Assembly: GCF_030409875.1 (NCBI RefSeq)
Contig: NZ_JAUFQR010000001.1
Coordinates: 2,790,001 to 2,854,000 of the forward strand
From: Chryseobacterium tructae
GTDB taxonomy: Bacteria > Bacteroidota > Bacteroidia > Flavobacteriales > Weeksellaceae
Reading direction: 5' to 3'
DNA length: 64,000 nucleotides
In this document: in pieces, positions 59,428-64,000 of the stretch
How the letters are laid out: each line of letters starts with the position of its first letter
Position numbering within the stretch: the first letter of the stretch is position 1
Translations under genes and position numbers: made by a program
Notes under the pieces: generated by a model
Seen by the model: only the letters and a program-made list of their open reading frames with translations
Databases searched by the model: none
Told to the model about the DNA's origin: nothing

Positions 59428-60816
59428 TTATTTAAGTTTTGATAATTGTTTGTCCCAAATTGACGGAGCTGTTTTTAATGACGCTGAATCTACCCCAGCC
59501 TGTGCCAATAAAATTTCCCAGTCGTCTCCCAACCAATCTGCCAATTGCAGTTTTATTTCGTGTACATCTTCTGCTGTTTTAATCTGTTCCCCCAAATAAA
59601 GGCACATAAAAGCAGCGTGTAAAAACGTAGATTGTCTTCTAACATCAATTTCAAGATAAGCTCCTGCGGCCAGCGAAAAAAGGATATGCTCAAAGGCTTT
59701 CGTTATTTCATTTTTTTCATAATAGATATGGGCAATCAATCGATTAGCCTCCATCACATAATACACGTCCTGTCTTTTAGAAGCCTTTTCTGATAATTCT
59801 TCATAGATTTTAAGAGCACCATTTTTGTCCTTATTTCCAAACAGCAAGGCTGCTTTCAGTAGCATACAGGATTTCCAGACCGGATACCCTGTTGCATCAT
59901 CCTCTTCCATAACTTTATAAGATTCTTCAAGCGCCTTATCTGTATATTCTTCACTTTTTTTAGTTTTTTGTAAAGAAAAATAAGCTTGGGCAGCCACCAA
60001 TAATCCGGCAATCTTTGACGAAGCTGTTCCTATTTCATGCGTGATAGTAAGCAACCGTTTTACTTCAACATCTGTTCTATTCTGAGTTTTTTGCGTTGTA
60101 GAATCCATGACTATAATCACCTGTTTTCTGAATCTTGCATCAGGATCTACGGCATTGTAGCTATCACTGGCTTTATACATTTCATTCTTAATAGCTTCAG
60201 CCATCTTAAGCTTTGGGTACATATAATGGTATAAAGACTCATTATTCTTTTTCCCCTGCAACTGAATACGTCTTTCCTCGGCGAGATCCATAGATACTAA
60301 CCGCAGATTATCCGGGACATGCTCAACAATTTGCTGAAACCACTGTGCAATATTCATTTTGGTTTGCACAGCCAATGGAAAATAAAGACAGAAATAAAAA
60401 TGCTGGCTTTGATCTGTGATACTTGTTCTTAAGCGTTCAAGTTCGTTAAATAGGTTTATCGCGTTAGGTGCTAATGACTCATCCGGAACAAAAGGTTCTA
60501 TAATCATATTATTTTCCCAAAGTGCCCGATGCAGGTCTTTATTTTTTTGAGGATGAGGGGTAAACCATGAAATAAATTCATTCCATAGCTGCTCTTCAAA
60601 TAATGCCCTGTCTCCTTTATATTCTGTTTCGAAACGAAAAAAAATATCATCCGACTCACCAACAGGAGACTGCTCAATCTGCATAAACTTATCGATAATT
60701 TCTACATCAGCATATTGTGCCACCCAGACAGCCAGTTTCCAATTCGTATTCTGTTCTGCTGTGCGCCATAAATCCCGAAGCTTATAATATTCCTGGGCTA
60801 TAGATGAAGTTTCCAT
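59428..60816 (-). CDS. Helical (TPR-like) protein, probable RHS effector adaptor
   Basis: A 462-residue soluble protein made almost wholly of helices. TPR-like pairs are visible in the second half (A-L-K-I-Y-E-E-L-S-E-K-A, A-N-R-L-I-A-H-I-Y-Y-E-K-N-E-I-T-K-A-F). It sits between vgrG (one base away) and the PAAR-RHS gene (5 bases away), where Proteobacteria encode EagR-type chaperones or DUF4123 adaptors, but it resembles neither. I infer that it loads the RHS effector onto VgrG in a Bacteroidota T6SS. No name is available. Confidence 0.65.
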   Translation of the reverse strand: METSSIAQEYYKLRDLWRTAEQNTNWKLAVWVAQYADVEIIDKFMQIEQSPVGESDDIFFRFETEYKGDRALFEEQLWNEFISWFTPHPQKNKDLHRALWENNMIIEPFVPDESLAPNAINLFNELERLRTSITDQSQHFYFCLYFPLAVQTKMNIAQWFQQIVEHVPDNLRLVSMDLAEERRIQLQGKKNNESLYHYMYPKLKMAEAIKNEMYKASDSYNAVDPDARFRKQVIIVMDSTTQKTQNRTDVEVKRLLTITHEIGTASSKIAGLLVAAQAYFSLQKTKKSEEYTDKALEESYKVMEEDDATGYPVWKSCMLLKAALLFGNKDKNGALKIYEELSEKASKRQDVYYVMEANRLIAHIYYEKNEITKAFEHILFSLAAGAYLEIDVRRQSTFLHAAFMCLYLGEQIKTAEDVHEIKLQLADWLGDDWEILLAQAGVDSASLKTAPSIWDKQLSKLK

Positions 60817-60817
60817 A

Positions 60818-62917
60818 TTATGAATTTAACTTAACCAAACCGCCTGTTATTATTGTATCTCCGGCTCCGCCATCTATAGAAACCTTAGCTGTTGCACTGA
60901 TACTCGTTTCTTTGGCTGAAATCTGTACATCTTTGCTTCCGGAAGTAGTGACTGTAGTACCGGAAAGTGCGGCTATATTTTCTTTTGAACTTAGTTCTAT
61001 ACCTGCTTTGCCGCTTCCCATGGAAACAATAGTTTCACCAGTAATGTGGATATTTTTAGCTTGAATGGTAATCGTTTCATCATCTATTGTAATGGACGAT
61101 TTTCCGTTGTCCAGTGTTACTTTTTTGCTGGCTACTGCAGAAATGGTATTGGTTCCATCTACGGTAATAATATTTCCTCCTGTTCTATCGGTGATTGTAA
61201 TTCCGCCAGCATCATTAAGACTAATGGTATGACCACTTTTACTGCTCAAACTTTTAACATTATTGCCCTGACCACCGCCTCCGCCAGCTCCGCCATGATA
61301 CATTCCGCCCATTACAAACGGACGATCAGGATGCTGATGTACAAAGTTGACCATAATATGATCATCTACTTCCGGAATAGCCATAAATCCGCGATTCTTG
61401 CTTACCTTATCACTACTTCCTGCATCGGGAGTCATCACTCTGATGAATTCAGTGGTGGTGCCTCCGTTTTGCCAGTCAAATTGTACCTGTACGCGGCCTT
61501 GATTGAGTGGATCTGTATTAGAAATTACCTTTGCAAATTGCGGTTCTGCCTTTGGACTATCAAATTCAGGACGTGGCATAAAACCAGTATCTGCTGCAAT
61601 CGCTTCAAAAGATCCGGTATAATATCCTCTTGCATCTACTTCATGGGTCACTTCAGTCATCATAAGCTTTGTAAAATATGAAGTTTCACTGCTGTCTGGT
61701 TTACGCATTTCAATATCTGCGGTACATCCCGGATATAAAAATGGTACTGAAGTGGTTCCGGACGTTGTAAACACATTCACAGAATTACTTCCGGTTGCAC
61801 TCTTTTGAGATGCGTCAACATCTGTTACTCTTGCTGCTTTTATAGGGGCAACACTTAAAGACGGGGTAATAAATGTCTTTTCTGAAATTTCATAAGCCCG
61901 TTTTGCGATATCAGAGGTATGATTGATCTTGGAATCACCTCCTTTTAATTTCTCATTTTTACTGCTGTTATAACCATAAAAAGAAGGCTTCACATGCTGC
62001 GCCTTCATTTTAATCTTTACATCCGCTACATTGCTTCCGTAAGTAAGAGTCACCGGTTTCTGCTGTGGGGGTAATTTTCCGAAATGGAGTACTTCACCAT
62101 CATAGAAAAACTGTTCACCATAGGCTTCAGCAATTCTCGCGAGATAATTATAGTGGGTTTCGTCATATTGAGAACTGTAAGATACATTTCCATACTGTGC
62201 ATCTACCCTGACATCGAATTTACTGCTGCCTAATCCTTCTTTCATGACCTGGTCAGCAATACTGTTCAGACTGATCTCCTGTTTTCCGCCAAAACTTTGT
62301 GTATGAGCGGCAGAATCCAGTAAAATAGTTGGACTATAACCTGTTAAGATAATATTTCCCAAGCTTCCTTTATCCTGTCCAAAACCAACCTCTGTGATAA
62401 CTCCTACAAAGTTTCGCTCAGGGCTATTTTCAACATCCTTATATTTAAAAACAACAGTTACTCTTTTCCCTAAAAAGCTTTGTGCTTCTTCGAGGTTATG
62501 ATTTTCAGCACTTCCTAAAGTATCGTGAGCGAGGACAAGATCAAACTGGTGGTGCTTTAGCGCACTTTGTGTCAATTTAAAATTTTTGAAAAATTTAATT
62601 TCCTTGCCTTCCACAAATATTTCAAGTTTTACCACTCTGTTGATCCCTGCAATAGCACTTTCTGAAATACCTTCTGCATTGAAAATTTTTGAGGTAGGTT
62701 GTTTTGACCAAACCTTATCCTCCACAATAGTTGGTGTAGTAGGAATTAAAGGCTGGTTCATAAAACTCTGGGCTGCACCACTTGCTGTCTTAATATTTGA
62801 TAGGGTCTTATTGGAAGTGGGTATATTGGTTGCGATTTCCTGAATATTGTTTACTACATCTAATTTTTTTACGGAATCTGCACTTTTTTTAGACAGATTG
62901 TTTTCTTCTTTAAACAT
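60818..62917 (-). CDS. vgrG: T6SS spike protein VgrG
   Basis: About 699 residues from M-F-K-E-E-N-N-L (62917). The longer frame to 62995 would add an unconvincing N-terminus. The gp27-like part (V-K-L-E-I-F-V-E-G-K, Y-L-A-R-I-A-E-A-Y-G-E-Q-F-F-Y-D-G) is followed by the OB/gp5 region (D-P-L-N-Q-G-R-V-Q-V-Q-F-D-W, I-P-E-V-D-D-H-I-M-V-N-F, P-D-R-P-F-V-M-G-G-M-Y), a Gly-rich linker and a beta-helix needle (V-T-L-D-N-G-K-S-S-I-T-I-D-D). It forms the spike tip that carries the PAAR-RHS effector. No T6SS sheath or baseplate genes are in the window. Confidence 0.93.
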   Translation of the reverse strand: MFKEENNLSKKSADSVKKLDVVNNIQEIATNIPTSNKTLSNIKTASGAAQSFMNQPLIPTTPTIVEDKVWSKQPTSKIFNAEGISESAIAGINRVVKLEIFVEGKEIKFFKNFKLTQSALKHHQFDLVLAHDTLGSAENHNLEEAQSFLGKRVTVVFKYKDVENSPERNFVGVITEVGFGQDKGSLGNIILTGYSPTILLDSAAHTQSFGGKQEISLNSIADQVMKEGLGSSKFDVRVDAQYGNVSYSSQYDETHYNYLARIAEAYGEQFFYDGEVLHFGKLPPQQKPVTLTYGSNVADVKIKMKAQHVKPSFYGYNSSKNEKLKGGDSKINHTSDIAKRAYEISEKTFITPSLSVAPIKAARVTDVDASQKSATGSNSVNVFTTSGTTSVPFLYPGCTADIEMRKPDSSETSYFTKLMMTEVTHEVDARGYYTGSFEAIAADTGFMPRPEFDSPKAEPQFAKVISNTDPLNQGRVQVQFDWQNGGTTTEFIRVMTPDAGSSDKVSKNRGFMAIPEVDDHIMVNFVHQHPDRPFVMGGMYHGGAGGGGGQGNNVKSLSSKSGHTISLNDAGGITITDRTGGNIITVDGTNTISAVASKKVTLDNGKSSITIDDETITIQAKNIHITGETIVSMGSGKAGIELSSKENIAALSGTTVTTSGSKDVQISAKETSISATAKVSIDGGAGDTIITGGLVKLNS

Positions 62918-63414
62918 GATGTCATAAGTTTTATCGGTTGTATAAATACGGAGATTTTCACCCAAAAGGTGGGACCATTCTGCTCGGGAGGACAATCAAG
63001 TAAGATACTATGGTCTCAATGCACTATTACTATCAGACTGTCTTGAGGAGGGCATCAGAAAGAGTAGCTGTAGAATCAGTACTCATAGCTGTTTAGCAAC
63101 AACTGTATTTCAAGTGTATATGGTTCTTTTTCATAAGTTTTTTTATTGATTTGGTTATGCAATATATCATCTTAAATACTCACATCAAAATGAATTACCT
63201 ATTATTTAAAAAATTGTAGTAGAATTACGACTTTTTTGATAATGAATAAGATAGCATGTATTATAAGATCTGTTTATTAGAAGGAATTATCCAGATTTTT
63301 GCACGACACTAGATTAACAGTGATATCATAATTTTTCTTAAAATGAAAACAACTCAGGCGATTACCTGAGTTGTTTATTATTTCCGTTAAATTTTAAAAT
63401 ATTAGAAAAATATT
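62918..63414. other. Intergenic region upstream of vgrG
   Basis: About 500 bases with no convincing ORF, RNA or repeat. It carries the promoter of the vgrG operon on the minus strand, with no clear TAnnTTTG match, and a terminator at 63346-63376. Confidence 0.5.
63346..63376 (-). terminator. Terminator after beta-lactamase-like gene
   Basis: AAACAACTCAGG and CCTGAGTTGTTT arms with a 6-base loop, 39 bases past the stop at 63415. Confidence 0.85.
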
Positions 63415-64000
63415 CTATTGTAAAAGTATTTTTGCAATTTCATGGCTGATGTTTATGGCATCCACTTCTTCATTATTAGCGAGTACAGCTATTGTCAGTT
63501 TTTTACTGGGAATACGAATAAAATTTGTTTCATAGCTTTCCCAGCCACCGGAATGTTCCAATGCATTTTCATTCTGAATTTTAGATTCTTTTAGACCAAA
63601 GGCATAAGGTTCATATTTTGCAACCTGTTTTCCATGAACATCAATCGGACTAAAAGGAGTCACAAATTTTTTAACCAAATCCTTACCTCCTACTTCACCT
63701 GATGTTATATTTTCACCCCATATCATAAGATCATGTACATTACTGTGCACTGCTCCATCACCGGTATGATTCCATTTAACCTCATGAACCTTACCTTGTT
63801 TATCATAAGACAACACATAATCCTGTTTAATTGGGTATTGATCTACTATAAATGTATTTGTCATCCTTAATGGTTCAAATATCCGTGTTCTGCTAAATTC
63901 TTTTATAGACATACCACTTACTTTTTCTACAATTTGAGCCAATAAGAAATAACCTGTATTGCTATATTCAAATTCAGTTCCAGGTATAAATTCAGTTCTT
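63415..64000 (-). CDS. Serine beta-lactamase-like hydrolase (class C/PBP fold), C-terminal part
   Basis: The gene continues beyond the right edge; about 195 residues are visible. Y-S-N-T-G-Y-F-L-L-A is the second motif (Y-x-N) of the beta-lactamase/transpeptidase fold, and E-H-S-G-G-W is the third (H-x-G). G-D-G-A-V-H-S-N-V-H-D-L and T-I-A-V-L-A-N-N-E complete the family look. The S-x-x-K motif lies outside the window. Proteins like this are often peptidases or esterases, not antibiotic-resistance enzymes. Confidence 0.88.
   Translation of the reverse strand, partial: RTEFIPGTEFEYSNTGYFLLAQIVEKVSGMSIKEFSRTRIFEPLRMTNTFIVDQYPIKQDYVLSYDKQGKVHEVKWNHTGDGAVHSNVHDLMIWGENITSGEVGGKDLVKKFVTPFSPIDVHGKQVAKYEPYAFGLKESKIQNENALEHSGGWESYETNFIRIPSKKLTIAVLANNEEVDAINISHEIAKILLQ

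Noticed and set aside
1..64000. CRISPR array, rRNA operon, prophage or plasmid origin
   Set aside because: No regularly spaced repeats, rRNA signatures, integrase, phage structural genes or iterons were seen.

Overview
The window looks like a Chryseobacterium-type flavobacterium (phylum Bacteroidota). The DNA is AT-rich, several promoters fit the Bacteroidota pattern TTTG-N19-TAnnTTTG, and secreted proteins carry C-terminal type IX secretion (T9SS) sorting domains. The protein families (M28 peptidases in tandem, DUF885, DUF2255, long-form HisG, YddG, secreted DUF6443/RHS proteins, GG-leader bacteriocin-like peptides) fit that genus. This assignment comes from recognising families, not from a search.

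Layout. 1-1.3 kb: end of a large surface protein. 1.5-5.4 kb: three tandem secreted M28 peptidases. 5.4-6.4 kb: an Rnl2-like RNA ligase. 6.6-22.6 kb, all minus strand: a secreted polymorphic-toxin locus. Its head is a T9SS beta-propeller protein (20994-22618), a TcB/SpvB-like YD protein (17758-20981) and a DUF6443/RHS protein ending in an HExxH protease tip (14273-17755). Downstream lie four orphan RHS tip cassettes and a fifth remnant. Each complete cassette has a candidate immunity gene, and REP-like hairpins and an IS110 remnant are interspersed. 22.8-30.3 kb: a complete histidine operon, hisGDCBHAF(IE), behind a leader peptide with four His codons and a terminator hairpin. 30.3-34.3 kb: a polysaccharide cluster (GT4, NodB deacetylase, GT2, GT87-like). 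34.3-45 kb: housekeeping and accessory genes (dapD, methyltransferase-like protein, AraC regulator divergent from an MFS pump, DUF2255, LytTR, NlpC/P60, DUF885, YddG). 45-46.3 kb: two small Cys-rich bacteriocin-like peptides. 47.1 kb: tRNA-Ala(GGC). 47.3-51.4 kb: an alpha/beta hydrolase and a TonB-dependent receptor. 52.3-62.9 kb, minus strand: a type VI secretion (T6SS) effector island with vgrG, an alpha-helical adaptor, a PAAR-like RHS protein ending in a colicin-E-type HNH DNase, an Im-like immunity gene, and one orphan cassette flanked by 104-bp direct repeats. 63.4-64 kb: end of a serine beta-lactamase-like protein.

Two contrasts organise the window. In the secreted RHS locus all five candidate immunity proteins carry a signal peptide, a lipobox or membrane helices, and the recognisable tips are protease- or lipase-like, which suggests attack in the cell envelope. 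In the T6SS island the immunity proteins are cytoplasmic and the main tip is a DNase.

A warning for the reader: about 20 genes are split by frame changes, nearly all repaired by adding one base to a short homopolymer (usually A or T). The pattern points to systematic under-called homopolymers in the assembly, not to mass pseudogenisation. Split genes are therefore annotated as one gene with the break marked.
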